DNA of 64,000 nucleotides from Lactonifactor sp. BIOML-A5 (GTDB lineage Bacteria > Bacillota > Clostridia > Lachnospirales > Lachnospiraceae). The stretch is from the NCBI RefSeq assembly GCF_009677585.1, contig NZ_WKYV01000015.1, positions 57,624-121,623 of the forward strand, given 5' to 3'. Under the pieces are notes generated by a model, which was not told where the DNA came from, ran no database searches, and saw only the letters and a program-made list of their open reading frames with translations. This document shows positions 49,091 through 57,386 of this stretch, piece by piece; positions within the stretch are counted from its first letter, which is position 1; every line of letters starts with the position of its first letter. Both the position numbers and the translations under genes were made by a program.

Positions 49091-49339
49091 ATGGGAATTA
49101 ATATTAAATTGCCTGAGATAGAAGACTTAAATTGCTTTATGAAAGTTTGCAATATATATGAGGAAGACATAGATGTTAAGCAGAAACGTGCGGTAATTGA
49201 CGGCAAATCGTATCTTGGGCTTTTAAGTTTAGATTTATCCCAGCCGATAACCGTGGTGATACATACTGAAAGAACATCGGTTAGAGATATGTTCTATAAA
49301 ACACTGGAAAAGTGGAAAGTAAAGGAGGGAGCACAGTGA
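49091..49339 (+). CDS. HPr-like small protein
   Basis: 82 residues: IEDLNCFMKVCNIYEEDIDVKQKRAVIDGKSYLGLLSLDLSQPITVVIHTER. The strand-helix layout with GKSYLGLLSLDL resembles the HPr fold, but the phosphorylatable histidine of true HPr is not at the expected place. Role unknown. AGGAGGACAT precedes ATG 49091. Confidence 0.6.
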   Translation: MGINIKLPEIEDLNCFMKVCNIYEEDIDVKQKRAVIDGKSYLGLLSLDLSQPITVVIHTERTSVRDMFYKTLEKWKVKEGAQ

Positions 49340-50163
49340 CTAAAGCCGATAGATATATGAAAGAAACAATTCGACGAATTTTGGATGAGGGTTACTGGGA
49401 TAAAGATCCTAGACCTCAATATGCTGATGGGACTCCAGCGCATACAATATCAATTAATCATGTCTTACATTCTTATGACTTATCTAAAAACGAATTCCCT
49501 ATCACAACCTTACGTCCAATTAAAATCAAAAAAGCAATAAACGAAATTCTTTGGATTTATCAGTGGCAAAGCAATTCTCTTGAGATTTTAGAAGATATAT
49601 TAGATATAAAATGGTGGAGGCCATGGGAGAGCAAAGATATACCAGGCACTATCGGCCAAAGGTACGGTGCAACTGTCAAGAGGCATAATTTGTTGGAACG
49701 ATTGTTGGATGACATTAAAAATAATCCTTATGGCAGGAGGCACATAATGTCTCTTTGGCAAAATACAGACTTTGAAATGACTGATGGACTTATGCCTTGC
49801 TGCTTCCTGACTATCTGGAATGTACGCGGCGAATATTTGGATATGTGCTTAATTCAGCGTTCCAGCGACTGGCTGACCGCCGGGAATATTAACCAGATAC
49901 AGTATGTAGCGCTTCAGATGATGGTAGCAAAGCATTGTGGCTATAAACCAGGGGTATTTACTCATTTTATGACAAATGTTCAGATATATGATAGGCATGT
50001 CGAACAAGCTGAGGAAATGTTAAAAAGAAAATCTCAAGACGTAGAACCTGTTTTTGCTTTAGATACTACGAAGGATAATTTCTATGAGTTTACATATGAG
50101 GATTTCATATTGACTGATTATAATCCAACTCAGCCGCAATTGAAATTTGAGTTGGGAATTTAG
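49336..50163 (+). CDS. thyA: Thymidylate synthase (ThyA)
   Basis: 275 residues. LMPCCFLTIW with nucleophile C155, QRSSDWLTAGNINQIQYVALQMM, FTHFMTNVQIYDRHVEQAEEML are the ThyA hallmarks. Converts dUMP to dTMP with methylene-tetrahydrofolate. GTG 49336 overlaps the previous stop (GTGA) and follows AGGAGGGAGCACA; the longer frame from 49312 starts inside the previous gene. Confidence 0.93.
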   Translation: MTKADRYMKETIRRILDEGYWDKDPRPQYADGTPAHTISINHVLHSYDLSKNEFPITTLRPIKIKKAINEILWIYQWQSNSLEILEDILDIKWWRPWESKDIPGTIGQRYGATVKRHNLLERLLDDIKNNPYGRRHIMSLWQNTDFEMTDGLMPCCFLTIWNVRGEYLDMCLIQRSSDWLTAGNINQIQYVALQMMVAKHCGYKPGVFTHFMTNVQIYDRHVEQAEEMLKRKSQDVEPVFALDTTKDNFYEFTYEDFILTDYNPTQPQLKFELGI

Positions 50164-50177
50164 AGGAGGTGTTTAAT

Positions 50178-50378
50178 ATAGGGAAAATAGAAATTCCAGT
50201 ATGGGAAAAAGTTAATCTAACATTAGAAGAAGCTGCAGCTCTATTCAACATAGGAGTTAATAAGCTGGACAATTTAACTAGAGACCCCAGTTGCAATTTT
50301 GTTATCTGGAAAGGAACTCATCGACTGATTAAGCGCAAGCAATTTGAGGAGTTTAACGACAAACTTCAGGCACTTTAA
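50178..50378 (+). CDS. xis: Tn916-type excisionase, probable ATA start
   Basis: 66 residues: EIPVWEKVNLTLEEAAALFNIGVNKLDNLTRDPSCNFVIWKGTHRLIKRKQFEEFNDKL, the winged-helix Xis of Tn916-like elements. GAGGAGGTG (50163-50171) is followed six bases later by ATA 50178, which is where relatives have ATG. GTG 50169 lies inside the ribosome site. Directs the integrase toward excision. Confidence 0.85.
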   Translation: MGKIEIPVWEKVNLTLEEAAALFNIGVNKLDNLTRDPSCNFVIWKGTHRLIKRKQFEEFNDKLQAL

Positions 50379-50387
50379 TTGAATACG

Positions 50388-50432
50388 GAGCCTTCTTATG
50401 GTATATTTTATATATCATATTAAGGCTCTTTT
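50388..50432 (+). terminator. Terminator/attenuator between xis and int
   Basis: GAGCCTT (50388-50394) pairs with AAGGCTC (50422-50428), with TATG...CATA continuing the stem, followed by four T. It may uncouple int from upstream transcription. Confidence 0.65.
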
Positions 50433-50454
50433 CAGATTTGGAAAGGAGAGCATA

Positions 50455-51726
50455 ATGTCTGAAAAGCGCAAAGATAACAAAGGACGTATTTTAAGGGATG
50501 GTGAAAGTCAACGCAACGATGGGAGGTATATGTTTCGCTATACCGATATTTCAGGAGAACGAAAAGCGGAATACAGTTGGAGACTTGTGGAAAAAGATCC
50601 ACACCCTAAGGGTAAAAGAAAGGACATCTCTTTAAGAGAAAAAGAAGAGAAGATAAGAACCGAGGCTGAGGATTTTATTTCATACACTTCTGGGAAAATG
50701 AATTTAAATGATTTATTTGACTTGTATTATAAATCTAAAATAAAACTTGGACATGTCAAAAAAAGGACATATAGCAATTATAAAATGCTATGGGATAAAC
50801 ATATAAGTAAAAGAAGACAAGTAAATATTCCAATAAATTCATTAAGAAAACATCATTTCATTACTATGTATCAAGATATGCAAGATGATTATGTTGGTAA
50901 TGGAAACATTATATTACTTGGAAAAGTTATATGTGCAGTTCTTAACTATGCGGCATCGGAGGACTTCATAAGAAAGAATTATGCAAAAGGTTGCGTTAAA
51001 GAATTAGGTATAAGATCAAATGCCAGAGAAGCACTAACGCTAGAAGAGCAAGGTGTTTTTTTAAAATACGTTGCTTCTTCATCAGTATATAGAGAATATT
51101 ATTGGCTATTCGTGTTTATGATTGAAACAGCTTGTAGAGCAAGTGAGATTTGTGGGTTGACTTGGAATGATATTAAACTTAATACAAAAATGATTAAAAT
51201 AGACCATCAGCTATTACACTCATATTATGAAAAAGAAGAAAATCATTTCTTTGTTGATGCCCCCAAAACATTTAAAAGTAATCGTTATGTACCTATGAGC
51301 CAAAGAGCAATCGAGAGTATAGTAAACCAAAAAGAATTAATGTTTAGAAGGGGATTGATAAAAAATCACACAGTTGGTGATTACCACGATTTTGTTTTTT
51401 TAACATCCCAAGGTAAATTAATGAGTGTTAACACTATCGAGCGTCTTTTAAAACGTATAGTGTGCGGTTACAATAAAAAAGAGAAGTATGATTCTGAACG
51501 GGAAGGGCGTGATCCAGAGTTATTACCGAATATTACCCCACATATTTTACGACATACTGGATGCACCAGAATGGCCGAGAGTGGGATGGATCAAAGAACC
51601 CTACAGGAGATAATGGGGCACTCCAACTTACATCTAACAATGCAAGTTTATAATCATGTTGACATAAGTAGGATGCGAAGTGAGATAGAAAAAGTGGACC
51701 ATTTATACTTGCAGCATAGTATCTAG
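50455..51726 (+). CDS. int: Tyrosine integrase, Tn916 type
   Basis: 423 residues. N-terminal arm-binding domain (NDGRYMFRYTDISGERKAEYSW), SAM-like core-binding domain, catalytic domain with R (ETACRASEI), H-x-x-R (PHILRHTGCTRM), GHSNLHLTMQVYNHV containing H and the nucleophile Y. GAAAGGAGAGCATA precedes ATG 50455. The last gene of the element; att sites should lie just downstream. Confidence 0.95.
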   Translation: MSEKRKDNKGRILRDGESQRNDGRYMFRYTDISGERKAEYSWRLVEKDPHPKGKRKDISLREKEEKIRTEAEDFISYTSGKMNLNDLFDLYYKSKIKLGHVKKRTYSNYKMLWDKHISKRRQVNIPINSLRKHHFITMYQDMQDDYVGNGNIILLGKVICAVLNYAASEDFIRKNYAKGCVKELGIRSNAREALTLEEQGVFLKYVASSSVYREYYWLFVFMIETACRASEICGLTWNDIKLNTKMIKIDHQLLHSYYEKEENHFFVDAPKTFKSNRYVPMSQRAIESIVNQKELMFRRGLIKNHTVGDYHDFVFLTSQGKLMSVNTIERLLKRIVCGYNKKEKYDSEREGRDPELLPNITPHILRHTGCTRMAESGMDQRTLQEIMGHSNLHLTMQVYNHVDISRMRSEIEKVDHLYLQHSI

Positions 51727-52093
51727 TTTTTAAAACCTCCTGGAAAGCTGTCAACCACAAGCAAAAACAGTACTTTAGTTAGATAAAGTTTTTACACCAA
51801 TGGATTTTTGATAAATCGTATTTTACACCAATTTTTACACCAATTGCCCAAGATAATATAAAGAATTATAAAGGGTTATCTGAATAATTATCCAACTAAA
51901 TCCATGAAAAATGCTGTAAATATGCAGATATATGCGATTATAACGGGTATTATATTGTTAAGCAACCTTACGGTTTCGTAAGATTGCCTCAATGAAATGT
52001 AAGCCCAATCTATGGCAGAAGATCTGTAGGTTTGGTATTCTGATGTATGTAATCGCAGGGAAAACCTGCTATCATATGGATGGAGGATTAATT
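51727..52093. other. Right end of the element and junction to chromosome
   Basis: No gene. It holds the TTTTTACACCAAT repeats (51789-51845), a hairpin CTTACG-GTTT-CGTAAG (51968-51983) and a shift to chromosomal sequence. The attachment core cannot be named because the left end of the element is outside the window. Confidence 0.6.
51789..51845. repeat. Integrase arm-type repeats
   Basis: Three copies of T(T/A)TTTACACCAAT (51789-51801, 51820-51832, 51832-51845), immediately after int. Short direct repeats here match the arm-type binding sites that Tn916-like integrases use. Confidence 0.65.
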
Positions 52094-52861
52094 ATGAAAT
52101 TATTGGACGTAAAAAATGTAAAAAAAACATATACTACCAGATTCGGCGGCAATAAAGTGCAGGCATTGCGCAATGTATCATTTTCTGTAGAGGAAGGAGA
52201 ATATGTTGCAATAATGGGTGAGTCTGGTTCCGGAAAAACCACCTTATTGAATATTCTGGCCTCCCTGGATAAACCTACAGGGGGAGATGTTATGCTGAAC
52301 GGAAAAAGTATTGTGGGGATACGGGAAAAGGAAATTGCTGAATTCAGAAGAAATAATCTGGGTTTTGTGTTTCAGGATTTCAATCTTTTGGATACCTTTT
52401 CCATTCAGGATAATATTTTGCTTCCCCTTGTTCTTTCAAAGGTGCCGTATGAGGAAATGAATAAAAGACTCCTTCCCCTGGCCAAACAGCTGGGCATAGA
52501 GGCAATTTTAAAAAAATATCCCTATGAAGTATCCGGGGGACAAAAACAGCGTGCCGCCGCCGCCAGAGCATTGATTACAAACCCCAAACTGGTACTGGCG
52601 GATGAGCCTACCGGAGCTCTTGATTCTCGTTCCGCAGATCAACTGCTGGATATGTTTTCAGAGATTAACGAAGAGGGACAGACCATTTTGATGGTAACGC
52701 ACAGTGCCAGGGCGGCCAGTCATGCCGGCAGAGTGCTGTTCATCAAGGATGGGGAAGTCTACAATCAGATTTATAAGGGAAATATGGACAGTGAGGAACT
52801 TATGCACCAGATTAACAATACACTGACGGTGCTGATGAGCGGAGGTGAGGAACGTGAATAA
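52094..52861 (+). CDS. ABC transporter ATP-binding protein (BceA-like)
   Basis: 255 residues. Walker A GESGSGKTT (40-48), Q loop FQDFNLLDTFSI, signature VSGGQKQRAAAARAL, Walker B LVLADEPTGALDS, H loop VTHSARAA. The subgroup fits MacB/BceA-type transporters used for peptide-antibiotic resistance. GGAGGATTAATT before ATG 52094. No two-component genes next to it in the window. Confidence 0.88.
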   Translation: MKLLDVKNVKKTYTTRFGGNKVQALRNVSFSVEEGEYVAIMGESGSGKTTLLNILASLDKPTGGDVMLNGKSIVGIREKEIAEFRRNNLGFVFQDFNLLDTFSIQDNILLPLVLSKVPYEEMNKRLLPLAKQLGIEAILKKYPYEVSGGQKQRAAAARALITNPKLVLADEPTGALDSRSADQLLDMFSEINEEGQTILMVTHSARAASHAGRVLFIKDGEVYNQIYKGNMDSEELMHQINNTLTVLMSGGEERE

Positions 52862-54839
52862 AGGCTTTTATCACAAACTTGCAGCCAATAACATCAAAAA
52901 GAATAAAAGAGTATATATCCCTTATATTCTAGCAGGGATTTTCACTACGATGATGTACTATATGCTGAATTCCATCTCCTTAAATGAGGGACTGGATCAC
53001 ATGAGCGGGGGCGCCAGTCTGAAGATTATACTCAATCTGGGATGTTGGGTGATCGGAATTTTCGCGGTGATTTTTCTGTTTTATACGAACCGTTTCTTAA
53101 TGAAGCAGAGGCAGAAAGAGATAGGACTTCTGAATATTCTTGGAATGAATAAAGGACATATTGGTAAGATGCTGTTCTGCGAAACCCTGCAGATTGCACT
53201 GATTATTATAGTGGGAGGACTGGTGGGAGGGCTTCTGCTGAACCGTCTCATGTTCCTTCTTCTGCTAAAACTTTTAAATTTTTCAGTGACCTTGAAATCG
53301 GCAATATACGGTAAAGCCCTTTTGTCTACGATCTGCCTTTTTGCTGCGATTTTCCTGGTGATTTTGGCAAGCAATCTGCACCAGATTCACCTCATAAATC
53401 CCATAGATCTCCTTAAAGGGGGACAGAGAGGAGAGCGGGAACCTAAGACAAAATGGCTGCTGGCTCTGGTGGGAGTTATCTGCTTAGGCATTGGCTATAC
53501 AATATCAATTGTCACAAAATCTCCTCTCGATGCAATGATGCTTTTCTTTGTAGCCGTCCTTCTGGTCATTATCGGCACCTATGCTTTGTTTACAGCAGGA
53601 AGTGTGGCCATATTGAAGCTTCTGCGGAAAAACCCGGGATATTATTATCAGACGAAGCACTTTATCAGCGTTTCGGGAATGATTTACAGAATGAAACAAA
53701 ATGCGGTAGGTCTGGCCAATATCTGCATTCTATCAACAGCGGTGCTGGTTATGATTTCAGGCACGGTATCTCTGTATGTGGGACAGGAGGATGCTCTTAA
53801 AACCAGATACCCCAGAGAAGTACAGGTTACAGGATATGATATCAATGAAGAAAAGAAGCAGATTGTCAATTCCATAGTGGAGGAGACCTTGAAAGACCGT
53901 CAGATGGAGGCAGTCAATCAGTTTGCTGTCAGTATGGGAAGCATGGTTGCTTATAAAGATGGCAGCGATTTTGAAATCACCGAACTGCAGGACTTTAACA
54001 GCAGCCAATTAAAAGAGATATGCCTGATTCCTCTGGAGGAGTATAACCGCCTGGAGCACAAAGAGGAAACACTGAATCCGGGCGAAATCCTCATGTATTC
54101 AAAAAACGATTCCAGTGACTCTCAGATTACTATAGAAGGCGATACCTTTCAGGTGAAAAAACATCTGGATCACTTATTTGATACAGAGAGACCGGAGGAT
54201 CAAGAACTCATAGAGGTATATTACATGATTCTCCCGGACGCAGATGCGGTGAAGAGGCAGATGCAGAAACAGGATTTTAAAGAAGCCAATCTCAACGGAC
54301 TTATGTATAAGTATGGGTTTGACTTAAAGGGCGATGAGAATGAGATTCGGGACTTTGAGAGTGACCTGAAGTCACGGTTTGAGCAAAATACAGACGGGGA
54401 TTTGGCCGTCTTTGTGGAAGGAAGATTATCCGGCAGAGAAGATTTTTATTCGGTATATGGAGGACTGTTCTTTATTGGTATCTTCCTGGGCCTGGTTTTC
54501 TTAATGGCAACCGTACTGATCATTTATTATAAACAGATTTCGGAGGGGTACGATGACAAAGAGAGATTTGCCATTATGCAGAAGGTGGGAATGAGCAAAA
54601 AGGAAATCCGATCATCTATCAGAAGTCAGGTACTTACCGTGTTCTTCCTGCCTTTGGTTATGGCTGTCATTCACATTGCTTTTGCCTTTCCTATAGTAAC
54701 CAGATTAATGGCAATTATGAATCTGACGAATGTAGGACTGTTTGCTGCCTGTACGCTTGGCGTGATATTGGTGTTTGGGGTACTGTATGGAATTGTCTAC
54801 GGAGTGACGGCTAGGACGTATTATAAAATTGTCGAGTAG
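52854..54839 (+). CDS. FtsX-type ABC permease (BceB-like)
   Basis: 661 residues. Ten predicted membrane segments with a large extracellular domain (about 310-530) between the seventh and eighth, the BceB plan. GTG 52854 follows GGAGGTGAGGAAC and overlaps the ATPase stop by eight bases. Together with the ATPase probably protects against bacitracin- or lantibiotic-like peptides. Confidence 0.85.
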   Translation: MNKGFYHKLAANNIKKNKRVYIPYILAGIFTTMMYYMLNSISLNEGLDHMSGGASLKIILNLGCWVIGIFAVIFLFYTNRFLMKQRQKEIGLLNILGMNKGHIGKMLFCETLQIALIIIVGGLVGGLLLNRLMFLLLLKLLNFSVTLKSAIYGKALLSTICLFAAIFLVILASNLHQIHLINPIDLLKGGQRGEREPKTKWLLALVGVICLGIGYTISIVTKSPLDAMMLFFVAVLLVIIGTYALFTAGSVAILKLLRKNPGYYYQTKHFISVSGMIYRMKQNAVGLANICILSTAVLVMISGTVSLYVGQEDALKTRYPREVQVTGYDINEEKKQIVNSIVEETLKDRQMEAVNQFAVSMGSMVAYKDGSDFEITELQDFNSSQLKEICLIPLEEYNRLEHKEETLNPGEILMYSKNDSSDSQITIEGDTFQVKKHLDHLFDTERPEDQELIEVYYMILPDADAVKRQMQKQDFKEANLNGLMYKYGFDLKGDENEIRDFESDLKSRFEQNTDGDLAVFVEGRLSGREDFYSVYGGLFFIGIFLGLVFLMATVLIIYYKQISEGYDDKERFAIMQKVGMSKKEIRSSIRSQVLTVFFLPLVMAVIHIAFAFPIVTRLMAIMNLTNVGLFAACTLGVILVFGVLYGIVYGVTARTYYKIVE

Positions 54840-54889
54840 GAGAGAAATAGCTTCCTAAGTTTGGATACCCCAGTGGGAACACCGTTCGT

Positions 54890-54930
54890 ATGGGCAGAGA
54901 ATGCTTTATGTGCATTCTCTGCCCATTCTT
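54890..54930. terminator. Perfect 15-bp hairpin terminator, also a dispersed chromosomal repeat
   Basis: ATGGGCAGAGAATGC (54890-54904) pairs perfectly with GCATTCTCTGCCCAT (54912-54926), ending TCTT. With its preceding CACCGTTCGT it recurs, imperfectly, at 63917-63963. It separates the convergent BceB-like and AraC genes. Confidence 0.75.
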
Positions 54931-55032
54931 ACGTGCGTCTGGCCTGTCTCTGGCCCCAAGACCTCCTCCCTTGACCGTCCGCAACACTCCGCTGGCAACT
55001 ATTTTACCTCGAACTTTACATACACTCTTCCA

Positions 55033-55866
55033 TTATCTATCCCCGGTCACCGAATGCCCAAACCTCTTTTTATAGGCCCTGGAAAATGTGGAGTAATCTT
55101 TAAACCCGCAGTCTAAGCAGGCCTGTGTTACAGGCATCCCCTTCTCTATCAATTCTTTGGCAAGGGACAGCCGTTTGTATGAAATATAATTCCCAATGGT
55201 ATACCCCATCTCTTCTTTAAAAAGCCGCATCATGTGATAGCGGCTGATATAAAAGGTTTGAGCCAGATGATCAATGGAGAGATCTTCTGCCAGATGTTCG
55301 TTAATGTAAGCCAGCAGGTCCATGATTTTGGAATTGCAGGTGCTGGTATTCAGGTATTCCAGGTCATTGCTGAGGGCGGCACGGTTCAAATGTATCATGA
55401 ACTCCAGAAAAAGCAGCTGGCGGTACAAGCTGCTGGCGTAGGCGGAATCAGAGAATGATTGCTCCAGCGCCACAACGGAATCAAAAAGAGTCGTTTTGCC
55501 CAGGGTATGCATGCGCAGGACATTGGAATTCTCCGTTTGTGCCTTTTGAAAGCAGTAGCTGAGATCGTAGTCGCCGGTACGGTAATCTTTAATAAAATTA
55601 GGAGAGATATAGACGATAATCCGTTCATATGGCACTGTCACATCTATCTCCGGACGATGAATGGCATTGTGGTTGACGAATACGATATCATAGGGCTTTA
55701 GTTCATATGTTTTTCCCTCGATCATATAATTTACCTTACCACTGATAAAAAGAACTATTTTATCAAAATCATGGTAATGGAATTCAAATTCTGTCATGGG
55801 GGCATCTGTCAGGTGAAAAAGCTGAAATTCACTATTTAAATACCCACGTTTCTCGTATATACTCAT
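55033..55866 (-). CDS. AraC-family transcriptional regulator
   Basis: 277 residues. N-terminal cupin (FEFHYHDFDKIVLFISGKVNYMIEGKTYELKPYDIVFVNHNAIHRPE) and two C-terminal helix-turn-helix units (LSIDHLAQTFYISRYHMMRLFKEEMG; PVTQACLDCGFKDYSTFSRAYKKRFG). AGAGGTGTCTACT precedes the ATG at 55866; the frame is open upstream but without a site. Divergent from the DapF-like gene; the inducer is probably a sugar or other small ligand. Confidence 0.9.
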   Translation of the reverse strand: MSIYEKRGYLNSEFQLFHLTDAPMTEFEFHYHDFDKIVLFISGKVNYMIEGKTYELKPYDIVFVNHNAIHRPEIDVTVPYERIIVYISPNFIKDYRTGDYDLSYCFQKAQTENSNVLRMHTLGKTTLFDSVVALEQSFSDSAYASSLYRQLLFLEFMIHLNRAALSNDLEYLNTSTCNSKIMDLLAYINEHLAEDLSIDHLAQTFYISRYHMMRLFKEEMGYTIGNYISYKRLSLAKELIEKGMPVTQACLDCGFKDYSTFSRAYKKRFGHSVTGDR

Positions 55867-55984
55867 AGTAGACACCTCTTTTGTATTATACAGCATAATT
55901 TGCAATATAAAAAGCACCATTTCGATTTTGTGATCAAATAATGCTTGCTATGATAGGAAAAGAGAGAATAGGGAGGTATGAATT

Positions 55985-56845
55985 ATGGCAGTTACATTTA
56001 AAAAATATCACGGTTTGGGGAATGACTATCTGGTGTACGACTGTATTAAAAACACTTATGAGCTGACACCTAAGCGGGCCAGGATGATTTGTGACAGGCA
56101 TTTTGGGGTGGGGTCTGACGGAATTTTGGTGGGGCCTTATTTTGAGGAAGACGGCATACATGTGAAAATATATAATCCGGACGGGAGCATGGCAGAGGAG
56201 AGCGGAAACGGAATCCGAATCTTTGCCCGTTATCTCAAGGATAATGACTATGTTCAGAAAAAACATTTTGTTCTCCACACAGACAGAGGGCCTGTGGAAG
56301 TGACCTATCTCAATGAGAACGGCAGCCGGCTTCGGGCATCTATGGGAAAACTCAATTTTTTCAGTGATGAGATTCCTGTCACAGGACCCAGGCGGGAAGT
56401 CATCAATGAGGAGATGGAGTTTGGAGGAAAGACCTATAAGACCACTTGTGTTTCTATAGGAATTCCCCACTGTGTCATTCCCATGGATGAAATCTCAAGG
56501 GAAAAGGTCTGTTCTATTGGAAAGTTTTCCGAGGACGCCCCCTGTTTTCCGAACAGGATGAATACGCTGATCATGAAGCCTATAGATGAATACAATATAG
56601 CCATAGAAATTCACGAGAGGGGCGCCGGTTACACACTGGCATCAGGCAGCGGCAGCTGTGCGGCTGCAGGTGTGGCATACCGCCTGGGCCTTGCCAGCAA
56701 TAAGATGACCGTTCATATGCCGGGAGGAGAACTTCAGGTAGAAATCGAAGAGGACGGCGAAGTTCTTATGACCGGAGATGTGGGGTATGTGGGGACTACT
56801 ACCCTGGGATATGAATTTTTGGCTAAGCTTAGAGTGCTGGAATAA
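55985..56845 (+). CDS. DapF-like PLP-independent epimerase family protein with both catalytic cysteines replaced by serine
   Basis: 286 residues with the DapF fold signature (KYHGLGNDYLVYDC, HFGVGSDGILV, NPDGSMAEESGNGIRIFARYL, GIPHCVIPMDE, HERGAGYTLASGSGSCAAAGVAYRLGL). True DapF has C-G-N-G and A-C-G-x-G; here the two positions are S73 (AGC) and S220 (TCA). Diaminopimelate epimerase needs both cysteines as acid and base, so the usual activity is doubtful. It stands in an Lrp-aminotransferase group, which suggests an amino-acid substrate. GGGAGGTATGAATT precedes the ATG. Confidence 0.85.
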   Translation: MAVTFKKYHGLGNDYLVYDCIKNTYELTPKRARMICDRHFGVGSDGILVGPYFEEDGIHVKIYNPDGSMAEESGNGIRIFARYLKDNDYVQKKHFVLHTDRGPVEVTYLNENGSRLRASMGKLNFFSDEIPVTGPRREVINEEMEFGGKTYKTTCVSIGIPHCVIPMDEISREKVCSIGKFSEDAPCFPNRMNTLIMKPIDEYNIAIEIHERGAGYTLASGSGSCAAAGVAYRLGLASNKMTVHMPGGELQVEIEEDGEVLMTGDVGYVGTTTLGYEFLAKLRVLE

Positions 56846-56891
56846 AAAGACAGTAAACCAGACCGTGTGAGCAGAGATGAGGAGACAGAAT

Positions 56892-57386
56892 ATGGATATA
56901 GAATTGAGAAAAGAGATTCTGCGGCTGTTGGAGAGGAATGCCCGTCTGAGCGCTGAGGAGATCGGCGTGATGGCAGGCAGGCCGGCAGACGAGGTACAGA
57001 AGATTATCAGAGAACTGGAGAATGAGCAGGTTATATGCGGCTACCATACGCTGATTAACTGGAACAAGGAAGAGGAGGAACTGGTAACTGCACTGGTAGA
57101 ACTGAAGGTAACTCCTCAGGGGGGAGATGGCTATAATAAAATCGCGGAGCAGATTTACCAGTATCCCCAAGTGGAAACTTTATATCTTATGTCAGGGGCT
57201 TACGATTTTCTGGTAGAGCTGAAGGGGAAAACCATAAAGGAAATCTCCATGTTTGTATCAGAAAATCTGGCGTCTATGGATGAAGTGCAAAGCACGGCTA
57301 CTTATTTTACGCTGACAAAATATAAGGAGCAGGGAGTCAACCTGATTAAGAAAAAACAGGATGGAAGAATGGTGATCACTCCATGA
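56892..57386 (+). CDS. Lrp/AsnC-family regulator
   Basis: 164 residues. Helix-turn-helix LSAEEIGVMAGRPADEVQKIIRELENEQVICGY followed by an Lrp-type ligand domain (TALVELKVTP... VETLYLMSGAYDFLVELKGKTIKEI). GAGGAGACAGAAT precedes ATG 56892. Overlaps the aminotransferase by four bases and lies 46 bp after the DapF-like gene, so they form an operon; probably responds to an amino acid. Confidence 0.88.
   Translation: MDIELRKEILRLLERNARLSAEEIGVMAGRPADEVQKIIRELENEQVICGYHTLINWNKEEEELVTALVELKVTPQGGDGYNKIAEQIYQYPQVETLYLMSGAYDFLVELKGKTIKEISMFVSENLASMDEVQSTATYFTLTKYKEQGVNLIKKKQDGRMVITP

Noticed and set aside
54890..55116. Open frames in the region after the BceB-like gene
   Set aside because: They run through a perfect hairpin terminator and antisense to the AraC gene; composition is not coding.
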